Assembly (NCBI GenBank): GCA_934503275.1
Contig: CAKSVD010000011.1
Location: 1-64,000 of the forward strand
Direction: 5' to 3'
DNA from: an uncultured Faecalibacterium sp.
GTDB taxonomy: Bacteria; Bacillota; Clostridia; Oscillospirales; Ruminococcaceae
DNA length: 64,000 nt
Part shown: positions 8,300 to 17,477 of the stretch, one piece after another
Layout of the letters: each line of letters begins with the position of its first letter
Numbering within the stretch: the stretch's first letter is position 1
Translations under genes and position numbers: made by a program
Notes under the pieces: generated by a model
The model's database searches: none
What the model saw: the letters and a program-made list of their open reading frames with translations, nothing else
Told to the model about the DNA's origin: nothing

Positions 8300-8749
8300 T
8301 CAATTCCTCTTTGCCGCAGCGTAACGTTCCTTTCCCCACCAATTCGGCATAAGTTCTTTTAATGTTACAGTTTCTCGTTTTTCATAATCGACCATGATTT
8401 CCATATCTTCGTTTGATTCATTTAATTGATAAAAGAATTCCTGACAAGCACCACATGGCATACCGCTCCCACCTCCGTTTGGCGCACTGTCGCGGAACGC
8501 TATAAATCTTTTCATTCTTGTCTGACCACTGTTAGCATACATATTCAGTGCGGCAAGTCTATCGGCACAAATATTCATCACTCCGCTGCAGCTTTCAATG
8601 CAGAATCCCGTATAGATATCTCCGTTTTCAGCTTCTATTGCACAAACTACATTGTGCGCGTATATAAAGGGAGATACTTCCTCTGGATGATATTGCTCTT
8701 TCGCCTTCTCATACATTCTTTCCCAAATATCCATTTGATTTTCCTCCAT
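8300..8749 (-). CDS. Cytidine/blasticidin deaminase-like protein with Asp at the catalytic Glu
   Basis: A 149-residue protein of the cytidine deaminase superfamily. The second zinc motif is intact as PCGACQEF (about residues 97-104). The first motif reads NICADRLAALNMY, where the family normally has C-A-E; the catalytic glutamate that shuttles protons is therefore an aspartate (codon GAT on the minus strand, about residue 62). Zinc ligands C/C/C are kept, so folding is likely, but activity is in doubt. The gene is AT-richer than the core genome and adjoins mobile-element wreckage, which suggests transfer. The start MEENQMDIWERMYEKAKEQY could also be read from the second methionine. Confidence 0.75.
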   Translation of the reverse strand: MEENQMDIWERMYEKAKEQYHPEEVSPFIYAHNVVCAIEAENGDIYTGFCIESCSGVMNICADRLAALNMYANSGQTRMKRFIAFRDSAPNGGGSGMPCGACQEFFYQLNESNEDMEIMVDYEKRETVTLKELMPNWWGKERYAAAKRN

Positions 8750-8884
8750 AACTTCCGCGTTATCCCCCTCAATATACCACGCTTTTTTCCTGCGGAAAAG
8801 ATACCGCGCACAAAAGGCTTCTCCGGCAACTATCCGCGCCCCGGCTCATACAATCTAACAACTATGTACCGGGAGGGATATCGT

Positions 8885-9568
8885 GTGCTGCTGACCTTAC
8901 TGCAATTTTTCGCCACAAAATTTCTGTTTCTGGCGCTCCATCTGGAAAGCGGCTGCTTTCCGCGTCCGCTCACAGCCCGGGAAGAAGCCGCCGCCTTCAG
9001 CGCCCTGCGCGCCGGGGATGCCGCCGCCCGGGAAAAGCTGATCCGGCACAATCTGCGGCTGGTGGCGCACATCGTAAAAAAATATTACGCCCTGCCGGGC
9101 GATCAGGAGGATCTTGTTTCCATCGGCACCATCGGGCTGATGAAAGCGGTAGATACCTTTGATGCCACACGCAAGGCGCGGTTTTCCACTTATGCAAGCC
9201 GCTGCATTGAAAACGAGATCCGCATGCAGTTCCGGCGGGAGCGCAAGAGCGGGCAGACCGTCTCCCTGCAAGAAGCCTTGGAGGCAGACGGAGACTCGGC
9301 GCTGACCTTAGCGGACGTGATACAGGACGGCTTTTGCATGGAGGACAGCTGTGAGCGGCAGGAGGATGTCCGGCGGTTGCGGCAGCTGCTGGACACCCTG
9401 CCCGCCCGGGAGCGGCAGATCTTACTGCTGCGGTACGGGCTGGCCGGGCAGCCGCCCCTGACCCAGCTGGAGACCGCCGGGCTGCTGGGCATCAGCCGCA
9501 GCTACGTTTCCCGGCTGGAGACCCACGCGCTGGAACTGCTGCGGCTGGCGTGGGGCAAAAACAGCTAG
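8885..9568 (+). CDS. sigK: Sporulation-type sigma factor, SigK-like
   Basis: A 227-residue sigma-70 family protein. The GTG start is chosen because GGGAGGG lies seven bases upstream and the product then begins LLTLLQFFATKFLFLALHLE, the hydrophobic pro-sequence seen in SigK/SigE. Region 2 (DLVSIGTIGLMKAVDTFD, RFSTYASRCIENEI) and region 4 (GISRSYVSRLETHALELL) are complete. In spore formers SigK drives late mother-cell genes and is activated by cutting the pro-sequence. The gene is uninterrupted. It lies between the mobile relic and rnmV on the opposite strand. Confidence 0.85.
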   Translation: MLLTLLQFFATKFLFLALHLESGCFPRPLTAREEAAAFSALRAGDAAAREKLIRHNLRLVAHIVKKYYALPGDQEDLVSIGTIGLMKAVDTFDATRKARFSTYASRCIENEIRMQFRRERKSGQTVSLQEALEADGDSALTLADVIQDGFCMEDSCERQEDVRRLRQLLDTLPARERQILLLRYGLAGQPPLTQLETAGLLGISRSYVSRLETHALELLRLAWGKNS

Positions 9569-9571
9569 GTT

Positions 9572-10186
9572 TCACTCCTGCAAAATTTTCAACTGCAATT
9601 CGTCCAGTTGTTCAAAAGTATATAGCCGGTTGAAAGCCTCCACCAGTTCCTTTTTAGAAAGGCGCGGCGGCAGCCCCAGCGCATTCAAGAGTCTAGCCTT
9701 GCGCTCGGCGCTGCCGGGCTTGCCGGAAAGCCCCCACTCATATAGGTCGGTGTAGGTGATCTGCCGCCCCGCCGGACGCACCGGCGCGGCACCGGCTTCC
9801 GCGCCCAAGGCGTCCAGCAGTGCCTGCCGCACAAGGGCGTCGTCCACGCCCTCTACCCCCAGCAAGCCCTCCTTGCCGGGCTGCGCCTTGCGCTTTTCCT
9901 TGCCGTGGATGGCGGGCACATAGGCCTGCACCACGTTCTGCGCGCCCACCATGTTGGTGATGTAATTGCGGATGCGGAAGCCTGCCGCGTCCGAATCCGT
10001 GAGTAAGATCAAACCGTTTTTCTGCGCCAGCGCCCGAAACAGCTGCTGGCGCTGTTTGTCTTTATAAATGCCAAAACCATCCGTCAACAGGATCATGGCA
10101 TCGGTCAGGTGCGCCAGACGGACGGCATCGTACTTGCCCTCCACGATCAGCACCCGGTCGGTATGGATCATCTCGCTTTGCATCAT
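9572..10186 (-). CDS. rnmV: Ribonuclease M5 (5S rRNA maturase)
   Basis: A 204-residue TOPRIM protein. The Toprim glutamate lies in VLIVEGKYDA near the N-terminus and the acidic pair in LILLTDSDAAG. RNase M5 trims the 5S rRNA precursor; the C-terminal DUF4093-type region (SKKELVEAFNRLY) fits. The start codon overlaps the stop of holA (ATGATG over TGA), so the two are translationally coupled. The stop lies four bases from the end of the convergent sigK, leaving no room for a separate terminator. Confidence 0.85.
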   Translation of the reverse strand: MMQSEMIHTDRVLIVEGKYDAVRLAHLTDAMILLTDGFGIYKDKQRQQLFRALAQKNGLILLTDSDAAGFRIRNYITNMVGAQNVVQAYVPAIHGKEKRKAQPGKEGLLGVEGVDDALVRQALLDALGAEAGAAPVRPAGRQITYTDLYEWGLSGKPGSAERKARLLNALGLPPRLSKKELVEAFNRLYTFEQLDELQLKILQE

Positions 10187-11211
10187 CTTCCGCTCCCCGC
10201 CAGCGCCAGACGGCACAGTGCTGTTTCCAGCAGTGTCTGCGCCGCCACAGGCTGGCTTTTCAGGCTCTGATCCAGCTCCAGCAGCACCTGCAAGCAGGCC
10301 TCCAGCTGGGGTAGGGTGTAGTGGGCGGCGGTCTCTGCCGAGCGCTTCAGCCGGTAGTCGCTGCCCTTATAGCCAAAATCTTTGTGCACTGCACTGTAAT
10401 TTTTCCGCTTTGCCGCTCCAAGCTTTACCCGGTACAGGTCCACATAGCTGCCGATCATGGCCGCTGTAATGGCAATGGGCTCCTGCTGCAGCCGCAGCAG
10501 GGTCTGCAGCTTTTTGCAGGCTCCGGTGGCGTTTTTGGCGGTGATCATGCGGATCATCTCGAACACGTCCGCTTCAAGGCTCACCGTGCCCATCTCTGCC
10601 ACCATGGAGGCACTCACGGTCTGGTAGCCGGACAGGGCACAAAGCTTGTCCACCTCGTTTTCCAGCAGAAAAGGGTCCTCGCCGCAGCGCTCCAGCAATG
10701 CAGTGGCAGCGCCGTCCGGCAGGGCTGTGTCCTGCGCCTTTGCACGTTCCATCATCAGATTTTTAAGCTCAAAGGGGCGGGGCTTTGCCAGTTCTTCCGT
10801 GTAGCCAATGGCCTTGCACTGAGCTTGCAGCTTTTGCGCCTGCTTGCCCAGCTTGAGTTTTCCGCGTTCCAGCGGGAACACGCTGCCCAGCACCGCCACG
10901 GCGTTTTCCAAGCTGGAAAGGGTGCTGCACAGCTCGTCCAAGTCCTTGCTGCCGTAGGCGGCGGGGTCTATTTCCGGCAGCACCACCACGCGCCGGGTAC
11001 CAAAAAATGAGATGGTACCCGCCGCCATGATGAGTTGCTCCAGTTCCGGGGCAGCGCCATCCAGTATGGTAGCGTCCTCGTCGCTGTCTGCCGACAGCAC
11101 CCGCACCATCGCCGCCACTGCCTGCCGCACCAGATACCGCTCGCTGGAATAAAAATAGTAGACCGGGCAGCCCTTGTCGGCCAGCTGCCGGAGTTTTGCT
11201 TCCGTAGCCAT
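10183..11211 (-). CDS. holA: DNA polymerase III subunit delta
   Basis: A 342-residue clamp-loader subunit that opens the beta sliding clamp. It shows the usual HolA features: N-terminal PVYYFYSSERYLV, an AAA-like domain with RRVVVLPEID, and a C-terminal helical collar with LLRLQQEPIAITAAMIGSY. Normal length. It is followed directly by rnmV and preceded by comEC at 69 bases, an order common in Firmicutes (comEC-holA). Confidence 0.9.
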   Translation of the reverse strand: MATEAKLRQLADKGCPVYYFYSSERYLVRQAVAAMVRVLSADSDEDATILDGAAPELEQLIMAAGTISFFGTRRVVVLPEIDPAAYGSKDLDELCSTLSSLENAVAVLGSVFPLERGKLKLGKQAQKLQAQCKAIGYTEELAKPRPFELKNLMMERAKAQDTALPDGAATALLERCGEDPFLLENEVDKLCALSGYQTVSASMVAEMGTVSLEADVFEMIRMITAKNATGACKKLQTLLRLQQEPIAITAAMIGSYVDLYRVKLGAAKRKNYSAVHKDFGYKGSDYRLKRSAETAAHYTLPQLEACLQVLLELDQSLKSQPVAAQTLLETALCRLALAGSGR

Positions 11212-11279
11212 ACAAACGCCCCTTTCCTGTTATAAATTGCTCCTTGTATTGTACCACACTCGGCCCGGATTGCAAAGCG

Positions 11280-13403
11280 CTACCCTAGCCTTTCGCCGCC
11301 GGTGCGGCGCAGGCTGAGGGAGGCGGTGTACTGCTCCTCCGGTGTCATCCAGCTGTAGCTGCGCAGTGCCAGCAGCTTTTGGTACCGCACCGTCTCCGGT
11401 TTTTTGGCCGAGGCCACCAGCCACTCCGTTTGCAGCGGCTGCGCCAGTTCTGCCCTGCCGCTTAAGATTGCAAACTGCCGGTTGCCGATGCTCAGCCGCA
11501 CAAGACACCCTTCCCGGGTGCGCAGCAGTTCCACCGCTGCCGGAGTGCAGCGCAGCTTGCGTGCCGTGTTCACCGGCAGGCGCTCTGCCCGGATGCCCTG
11601 CTGCGCGGGCAGGGTACAGGCGGTTTTTGCGTTCATGCGCAGGTCTGCCACCAACTCCACGGTGCGCACGCCCCGCCGCGTCAGCTGGTTTTCCACCGCA
11701 CGCTGGGCGGCGCTGCCGCCCCGGAACAGCACCACCGCCCGGTCGTTCTGGGCAACCACTACCGCAGGTGCCTGTGCACTGCCCACAAGGTCAATGTGCA
11801 CCACGTCCCGGCTGAGCGCGTTGCCCAGCCCGATGCTCACTGCTGCCGCCAGCAGAATGCCCGGCAGAGCCACCCGCAGACGCACCCGCCAGCGGAAAGC
11901 CAACACCCCAAGCCCGCACAGCAGCAGACAGACCAGCGCTGCGTAGGCGGTATCAAAGTAGATGCTGCCGCCGGGTTTTGTGCTGAGCCAGACCGCCCAG
12001 CCGTTCAATAGCCCTGTGAGCAGGTCTGCCGCCCGGGAGAGCACTCCGTGCACCGGTGCCAGCCACGGCACCAGCCCTGCAAAAGCCACTGCCAGCCCCA
12101 GCAAAAGCAGCGGCTGCACCATCCACAGCACTGCGATGCTGGAGGCCGCCGCCCACGCGCTGACGCTCAAGCCCCGCAGTACCAGCACCGGGAAGGTAGC
12201 CGCCGAGGCGCAGGCGGCAATGCAGGCGCTCTCTGCAAGACCCTGAAGCCGCTCCGGCAGTCTGTTGAACCACGGGCGTCTGACCGGCTTTTGCAGGTTC
12301 TCCCCGGCTTTGATCCAAAACCGTCTGTCGTGGGCGTCCCGCATCCGGCGGATGCAGGCGTTGCCCGCCACCGTGCCCACCACTGCCGCAAAGGAAAGTT
12401 CAAAGCCGATATCCCACACCGCATAGCTGTTGGCGGCGGTCATCAGGATGCCTGCCGCCGCCAGCGAGGTGAGGACATCTGCCGGTCCCCACACCCACAC
12501 GCCCAAGGCGCTGACCCATACCGCCACGGCCGCGCGGCACACCGAGGGTGTAAAGCCGGTCACGCCCATCAGCACCAGCGCCAGCAGGCTTTTCCAGACC
12601 GTGCGCCGCTTGCGGCTGCGGTAGTTCTGCTCCCAGCGATAGGGCAGCAAAACGCTCAGGATATCCCCGCACAGGATGGAAACGTGCATTCCGCTGACCA
12701 CCAGCACATGGGAAAGCCCCGCGCCACGGTAGGCGCGGCGCAGCTGTGCCGAAAGCCCGCTGCGGTCTCCTACCGTCATAGCAGCCAGCACACCGCCGGT
12801 GTCCCGGCGCATGGCCCGGCGCAGGCTCTCGCTCAGCTTTTGCTGCAAGCGGTGGGTGCGGGCACGGAAGCTGCCGCTCTCGCCCAGCACGGTGAGCTGC
12901 GGCTTTTCTGCCAACAGTTCTGCCTGCAGGGCGATGCCGTCCGCATACTGCGCCGTCCGTTCCGCTTCATCCGGTGCTGACAGCGTGAACCAGCCCTGCA
13001 CCCGCTGCCCTGCCGCGCAGGCGGGCAGTTCTGCACAGGCTATGTGGAAGCCCGCCGGGCTGTTGTTCACGTTTTCCACCCACAGGGTCGCATCCACTGT
13101 GTCCGAAAAATAGCTGCTGTCCGCGCGTTCCACCTCGGCAGTCAGCAGCACGGTGCGCCCGGCGTAATTTGCACGGGCGCGCTCCAGCCGGGCGCTCGTG
13201 GTGTACACCGCGCAAACCCCCGCCAGTGCGCCCAACAGCAGACAAAGCGCCAGCTTACGGCTGCGGCACGGGATGCAGAGCAGCAGCAAAAAGGCAACAA
13301 AAAATGCCGCAAACGGCATAAAAAACTCCGTTTGCGGCAAAAAAGTCCACAGGAAACTAAGGCCCATCATTCCGGCGCAGAACGCGCAGAGCGGGCGGCG
13401 CAT
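11280..13403 (-). CDS. comEC: ComEC/Rec2 DNA-uptake channel protein
   Basis: A 707-residue polytopic membrane protein. Residues about 1-180 hold N-terminal helices and a DUF4131-like OB region; the competence domain follows with GLSHVLVVSGMHVSILCGDI, the family signature, then about eight helices. The C-terminal metallo-beta-lactamase-like region is present but I see no HxHxDH motif, so a nuclease role is unlikely. ComEC passes single-stranded DNA across the membrane during transformation. No other competence genes are in the window. The start lies six bases after the phosphoribosyltransferase stop, with a weak ribosome site. Confidence 0.88.
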   Translation of the reverse strand: MRRPLCAFCAGMMGLSFLWTFLPQTEFFMPFAAFFVAFLLLLCIPCRSRKLALCLLLGALAGVCAVYTTSARLERARANYAGRTVLLTAEVERADSSYFSDTVDATLWVENVNNSPAGFHIACAELPACAAGQRVQGWFTLSAPDEAERTAQYADGIALQAELLAEKPQLTVLGESGSFRARTHRLQQKLSESLRRAMRRDTGGVLAAMTVGDRSGLSAQLRRAYRGAGLSHVLVVSGMHVSILCGDILSVLLPYRWEQNYRSRKRRTVWKSLLALVLMGVTGFTPSVCRAAVAVWVSALGVWVWGPADVLTSLAAAGILMTAANSYAVWDIGFELSFAAVVGTVAGNACIRRMRDAHDRRFWIKAGENLQKPVRRPWFNRLPERLQGLAESACIAACASAATFPVLVLRGLSVSAWAAASSIAVLWMVQPLLLLGLAVAFAGLVPWLAPVHGVLSRAADLLTGLLNGWAVWLSTKPGGSIYFDTAYAALVCLLLCGLGVLAFRWRVRLRVALPGILLAAAVSIGLGNALSRDVVHIDLVGSAQAPAVVVAQNDRAVVLFRGGSAAQRAVENQLTRRGVRTVELVADLRMNAKTACTLPAQQGIRAERLPVNTARKLRCTPAAVELLRTREGCLVRLSIGNRQFAILSGRAELAQPLQTEWLVASAKKPETVRYQKLLALRSYSWMTPEEQYTASLSLRRTGGERLG

Positions 13404-13409
13404 CCCGGC

Positions 13410-13949
13410 TTAGTGGAAGAACAGGGGCAGCGGCTCAAGGAAGATGATATCCTTGCGCTCAGCAGCGTCGCCCTCGGCCAGAACAGCGGCCTGACCCACG
13501 ATGGTGCACTGGGTCTTTTCTGCCAGCGCGTCCAGCGCCTTCAGAGAGCCGCCGGTGGAGATGACATCGTCCACCACCAGCACCCGCTTGCCGTTCATCT
13601 TTTCCAGTTCCTTGCGGTCGATGACCAGCTTCTGCTTACCGGCAGTGGTAATGGACTGGTCCTCCACCACAACTGGGTCCGGCATATACAGCTTGACCCC
13701 CTTGCGGGCGCAGATATAGGGCTTGCCGCTCTGGCGGCTCATCTCGTGCGCCAGCGGGATGCCCTTGGCCTCGGCGGTGAGCAGGATATCAAAATCCGGG
13801 CACTTCTTCAGCAACTCCCCAGCGGCAGCCACGGTCAGCTCGGCATCACCCAGCATGATAAAAGCGGCAATGTCCATGTGGTCGTTCACCTTGCAGATGG
13901 TCAACTCACGGGTCAGGCCTGCAACGTGCAGGGTATAAGTTTCAGCCAT
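13410..13949 (-). CDS. Purine phosphoribosyltransferase (adenine/hypoxanthine type)
   Basis: A 179-residue type-I phosphoribosyltransferase with the PRPP-binding motif VLVVDDVISTGGS (about residues 124-136). It joins a purine base to PRPP for salvage. The N-terminal half (DHMDIAAFIMLGDAELTVAA) resembles archaeal-style hypoxanthine/adenine enzymes and also apt, so base specificity is open. The start MAETYTLHV has GGGAG upstream; a longer frame to 14009 does not. Confidence 0.8.
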   Translation of the reverse strand: MAETYTLHVAGLTRELTICKVNDHMDIAAFIMLGDAELTVAAAGELLKKCPDFDILLTAEAKGIPLAHEMSRQSGKPYICARKGVKLYMPDPVVVEDQSITTAGKQKLVIDRKELEKMNGKRVLVVDDVISTGGSLKALDALAEKTQCTIVGQAAVLAEGDAAERKDIIFLEPLPLFFH

Positions 13950-13977
13950 AATCAAAAATCTCCCTTTCGTATTGGAA

Positions 13978-14310
13978 TCAGACAGGCAGTTTTTCGCCGC
14001 CCAGAACATGGAAATGCAGATGCTTCACGGTCTGGCCTGCGTCCTCGCCCACGTTGGAGATGATGCGGTAGCCGTTTTCCAGCCCCTGCTCCTTGGCCAG
14101 CTTTGCGATGACGGTGAAGATGTGACCCAGCAGGGCACCATCCTCCTCGGTCAGCGCAGCAGCAGAGGAGATGTGCTTGCGGGGAACCACAAGGAAATGC
14201 ACCTTTGCCTGCGGGTTGATGTCGTAGAATGCCACCACCTGGTCATCCTCGTACAGCTTTTTAGAGGGGATCTTTCCCTCTGCGATCATGCAAAACAGAC
14301 AATCTTCCAT
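13978..14310 (-). CDS. hinT: HIT-family nucleotide hydrolase (HinT-like)
   Basis: A 110-residue protein of the histidine-triad family with zinc-type CLFC near the N-terminus and the triad QTVKHLHFHVLGG near the C-terminus. HinT proteins hydrolyse AMP-linked phosphoramidates and lysyl-AMP. The ATG at 14310 has AAGGAG eight bases upstream; a GTG three codons earlier is less well placed. It lies between alaS and the phosphoribosyltransferase in a leftward run. Confidence 0.9.
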   Translation of the reverse strand: MEDCLFCMIAEGKIPSKKLYEDDQVVAFYDINPQAKVHFLVVPRKHISSAAALTEEDGALLGHIFTVIAKLAKEQGLENGYRIISNVGEDAGQTVKHLHFHVLGGEKLPV

Positions 14311-14389
14311 GGGGAACACTCCTTCCTGCTTCTACAAAAGCCCGCCGCCCCGGCGCGCATCCGGCGCCGGGCGCGGGACATGGATCTTT

Positions 14390-17050
14390 TTAGCCCAGAG
14401 CCTTCTTGACAATAGCGCTCACAGCAGCCAGTGCCTCATCGATCTTGGTCTCGTCCTTCAGACCGGCCATTGCAAAGTCCGGCTTGCCGCCGCCCTTGCC
14501 GCCGGCAATAGCGGACAGTTCCTTGACCAGCACACCGGCCTTGAGACCCTTTTCCTGTGCCAGCTTATTCACGGTAACAGCCATGGTGATCTTATCCTCG
14601 GCCTTGCCCACCAGAACAGCCACCACGGGGTTCACGGCCTTGTCGCGGATGCTGTCGCACATACCGCGCAGGGTGTCGCCGGTGGTACCGGTAAAGTATG
14701 CAGAGGCGATCTTCACGCCGTCTGCTTCCTCAGCATTGTCGAACAGGCTGTCCACCTTAGAGGCGGCGATCTTTGCCTTCATCTCCTCCAACTCGCGGCT
14801 CATGGCCTTGTTCTCAGCCATCACAGCCTCGGCACGGGCGGGCAGAGCAGCCACGTTGTTGGCCTTGAGGGTGTTGGCCACATCATGCAGCATGGCCTCC
14901 TGCAGGTTTGCACGGATCAGCAGGTTGCGGCCGGTGACAGCCTCGATACGGCGGATGCCGGCAGCCACAGAGGACTCGCTGACGATCTTGAAGCCGCCGA
15001 TCTGGGCGGTGTTCTTGACGTGGGTGCCGCCGCAGAACTCGGTAGACCAGCCCTCGATATCCACCACGCGGACCACCTTGCCGTACTTTTCGCCAAACAG
15101 AGCCATTGCGCCCAGCTTCTTGGCTTCCTCCACCGGCATCTCCTGCACGGTGACGTTCATGGAGTCAAAGATCTTATCATTGACGATCTTCTGCACCCGT
15201 GCCAGCTCCTCGGGGGTCACGGCGCTGAAGTGGGTAAAGTCGAAGTGGGTGATGGAGGCATCCTGATAGGAACCAGCCTGATGCACATGGTCGCCCAGCA
15301 CCTCACGCAGGGCAGCCTGCAGCAGGTGGGTAGCGGTGTGGTTGCGGGCAATGGCCATGCGGTAGCCCTTGTCCACCTGTGCGGTCAGCACATCGCCCAC
15401 CTTCACAATGCCGCTTTCCAGCACGCAGGTGTGGACGTAGTAGCCCTTGGGGGTCTTTTTCACGTCCAGCACGCGCAGGCTGCACTCGGCACCGTTCAGC
15501 ACGCCATGGTCGGCAGCCTGACCGCCCATCTCAGCGTAGAAGGGGGTCTTATCCAGCACCACCAGCACGCCGTCCTTTGCCTCCTCGTCGGTGGCAATGG
15601 CATCGGTCAGGGTCTCTTCATCGCTCAGCGCCACAACGGTGCCCTTGTCGGTCAGGGTGTCGTAGCCGGTAAAGACGGTGGGCTCGGCCTCCAGTGTGCC
15701 GAACAGATCCTCGCTCCAGCCGGAGATGTTCTTCTTCAGACGCTCGGCGCGGGCGCGCTCCTTCTGCTTCTTCATCTCTGCGTGGAAGCCGTCCTCGTCG
15801 ATCTCCAGACCCTGCTCGGCGGCGATCTCCTTGGTCAGATCCAGCGGGAAGCCGAAGGTATCATTCAGCTTGAAGGCGTCCATGCCGCTCAGCAGCTTCT
15901 GATGTGCCTTCTCCAGACGGTCGATCATGTTGTTCAGGATGTTCATGCCGGCATCGATGGTGCGGGCAAAGTTTGCTTCCTCGGTGCCGATGACCTTCTT
16001 GATATAGGCGTCATGCTCGCGCAGTTCGGGGTAAGCGGACTCGCTGGACTGGATGACAGTCTCCACCAGATCTACGAGGAAGGGGTGGTCGATGCCCAGC
16101 ATCCGGCCGTGGCGGGCGGCACGGCGCAGCAGACGGCGCAGCACATAGCCGCGGCCCTCGTTGGAGGGCAGAATGCCGTCAGACACCATAAAGGTGCAGC
16201 TGCGGATATGGTCGGTGATGACGCGGATGGAGATATCGTTCTTGGGGTCCTGCTTGTAGGTCTTGCCTGCAATGTGCTCCACATGGTGCAGCACGCTCTG
16301 CACGGTATCCACCTCGAACAGGTTGCCCACGTTCTGCATCACGCAGGCCAGACGCTCCAGACCCATGCCGGTATCAATGTTGGGGCGTGCCAGACGCTCG
16401 TAGTGGCCCTTGCCGTCGGCGTCGAACTGGCTGAACACGAGGTTCCAGATCTCCATATAGCGGTCGCAGTCGCAGCCCACGCCGCAGGTCGGCTTGCCGC
16501 AGCCGTACTCGGGGCCGCGGTCAAAGTAGATCTCGGAGCAGGGGCCGCACGGGCCGGAGCCATGCTCCCAGAAGTTGTCCTCCTTGCCCAGACGCACCAT
16601 GTGATCCGGGGCAATGCCGACCTTCTTGGTCCAGATATCGTAGGCCTCGTCATCCTCCTCGTACACAGAGATGTGCAGACGATCCTTGGGGATGGCCATC
16701 CACTCGTCACTGGTCAGGAACTCCCAAGCCCAAGGAATGACCTCGTCCTTGAAGTAATCCTGGAAGGAGAAGTTGCCCAGCATCTCAAAGAAGGTGCCGT
16801 GGCGGGCAGTGATGCCCACGCGCTCGATATCCGGGGTGCGGATGCACTTCTGGCAGGTGGTCACACGATGACGGGGCGGCTCCTCCTGTGCCAGGAACCA
16901 CTTCTTCATGGGAGCCATGCCGCTGTTGATCAGCAGCAGGCTGGGGTCGTTCTTGGGTACCAGGGGGAAGCTGTCCAGACGCAGATGGCCCTTGCTTTCA
17001 AAGAAGCTCAGGTACTTTTCGCGCAGTTCATTCAAACCGGTCCATTGCAT
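14390..17050 (-). CDS. alaS: Alanyl-tRNA synthetase
   Basis: An 886-residue enzyme that attaches alanine to tRNA-Ala. The catalytic core starts MQWTGLNELREKYLSFFESK, with FFEMLGNFSFQDYFK and the GSGPCGPCSEIYFD motif. The editing domain shows RNHTATHLL and CGGTHVKNT, the zinc-binding sites that clear mischarged Ser/Gly, and a DHHA1-like C-Ala domain ends the protein. Length is standard. A GAGGAG ribosome site fixes the start; a longer frame adds six residues. A T-box leader lies upstream, so expression rises when tRNA-Ala is uncharged. Confidence 0.97.
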   Translation of the reverse strand: MQWTGLNELREKYLSFFESKGHLRLDSFPLVPKNDPSLLLINSGMAPMKKWFLAQEEPPRHRVTTCQKCIRTPDIERVGITARHGTFFEMLGNFSFQDYFKDEVIPWAWEFLTSDEWMAIPKDRLHISVYEEDDEAYDIWTKKVGIAPDHMVRLGKEDNFWEHGSGPCGPCSEIYFDRGPEYGCGKPTCGVGCDCDRYMEIWNLVFSQFDADGKGHYERLARPNIDTGMGLERLACVMQNVGNLFEVDTVQSVLHHVEHIAGKTYKQDPKNDISIRVITDHIRSCTFMVSDGILPSNEGRGYVLRRLLRRAARHGRMLGIDHPFLVDLVETVIQSSESAYPELREHDAYIKKVIGTEEANFARTIDAGMNILNNMIDRLEKAHQKLLSGMDAFKLNDTFGFPLDLTKEIAAEQGLEIDEDGFHAEMKKQKERARAERLKKNISGWSEDLFGTLEAEPTVFTGYDTLTDKGTVVALSDEETLTDAIATDEEAKDGVLVVLDKTPFYAEMGGQAADHGVLNGAECSLRVLDVKKTPKGYYVHTCVLESGIVKVGDVLTAQVDKGYRMAIARNHTATHLLQAALREVLGDHVHQAGSYQDASITHFDFTHFSAVTPEELARVQKIVNDKIFDSMNVTVQEMPVEEAKKLGAMALFGEKYGKVVRVVDIEGWSTEFCGGTHVKNTAQIGGFKIVSESSVAAGIRRIEAVTGRNLLIRANLQEAMLHDVANTLKANNVAALPARAEAVMAENKAMSRELEEMKAKIAASKVDSLFDNAEEADGVKIASAYFTGTTGDTLRGMCDSIRDKAVNPVVAVLVGKAEDKITMAVTVNKLAQEKGLKAGVLVKELSAIAGGKGGGKPDFAMAGLKDETKIDEALAAVSAIVKKALG

Positions 17051-17133
17051 AGATTTTTCTCTCCTCAATCGTCTTTGGCGCTTATGCGCCGTTTTTTATG
17101 CTGTTATGGCAGAGGGGCGGCACGGCGAAAAAA

Positions 17134-17430
17134 CAAAAAACAGCCCTCATCCCAAAAGGGACGAAGGCTGCTTGTGCATCAAACTCCGTGGTACCACCCA
17201 AATTGCAAAGGATAACGTGTCCCCTGCCGCTTTCGGCGCATTAACGCTGCGCAGCGTCCGGTTTATATTCGCCGGAAGCTCCGGGGTGGCGCGAAACGAT
17301 CCCAACCGGAGCACCTTACAGCCGTGGGCGCTCTCTCTGGACGGTGGTGTGTGCATTTCTGACCCCATCATTGCCATCTGTCATAATTTTACATTCCGCA
17401 AGGCAGGCGAAGCGCCCCTTTGCGTACAGT
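17134..17430 (-). promoter_or_regulatory. T-box riboswitch for alaS
   Basis: The minus strand has the T-box core GGGTGGTACCACGG (17184-17200) followed by a terminator (CAGCCTTCGTCCC with GGGATGAGGGCTG, then six T, 17134-17170). Upstream, Stem I shows an AGAGAG element and a closed distal loop (GAGCGCC with GGTGCTC). On its 3' side a GCC triplet followed by A stands just before the ACCCC that closes the lower stem; GCC is an alanine codon, so it is the probable specifier. The specifier placement is my reading, not a computed fold. Confidence 0.88.
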
Positions 17431-17434
17431 TAAA

Positions 17435-17462
17435 TTATAGCATACGCAAAACGTTTGTCAAC
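17435..17462 (-). promoter_or_regulatory. Promoter of the alaS T-box transcript
   Basis: Consensus TTGACA and TATAAT, 16 bases apart, on the minus strand, about 385 bases upstream of the alaS start. It ends 15 bases from the stop codon of the preceding lipoprotein gene. Confidence 0.85.
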
Positions 17463-17477
17463 GGTTTTGAGCAAAAT

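Noticed and set aside
11342..12980. Several long plus-strand frames opposite comEC
   Set aside because: Arg/Ala/Pro/Cys-rich shadows of a GC-rich gene; none has a ribosome site.
14288..17215. A 975-codon open frame on the plus strand opposite alaS
   Set aside because: It is the antisense of a textbook alaS gene; the high GC content leaves long antisense frames open. Its composition (rich in His, Gln, Ala, Gly) is typical of such shadows and it has no domain.
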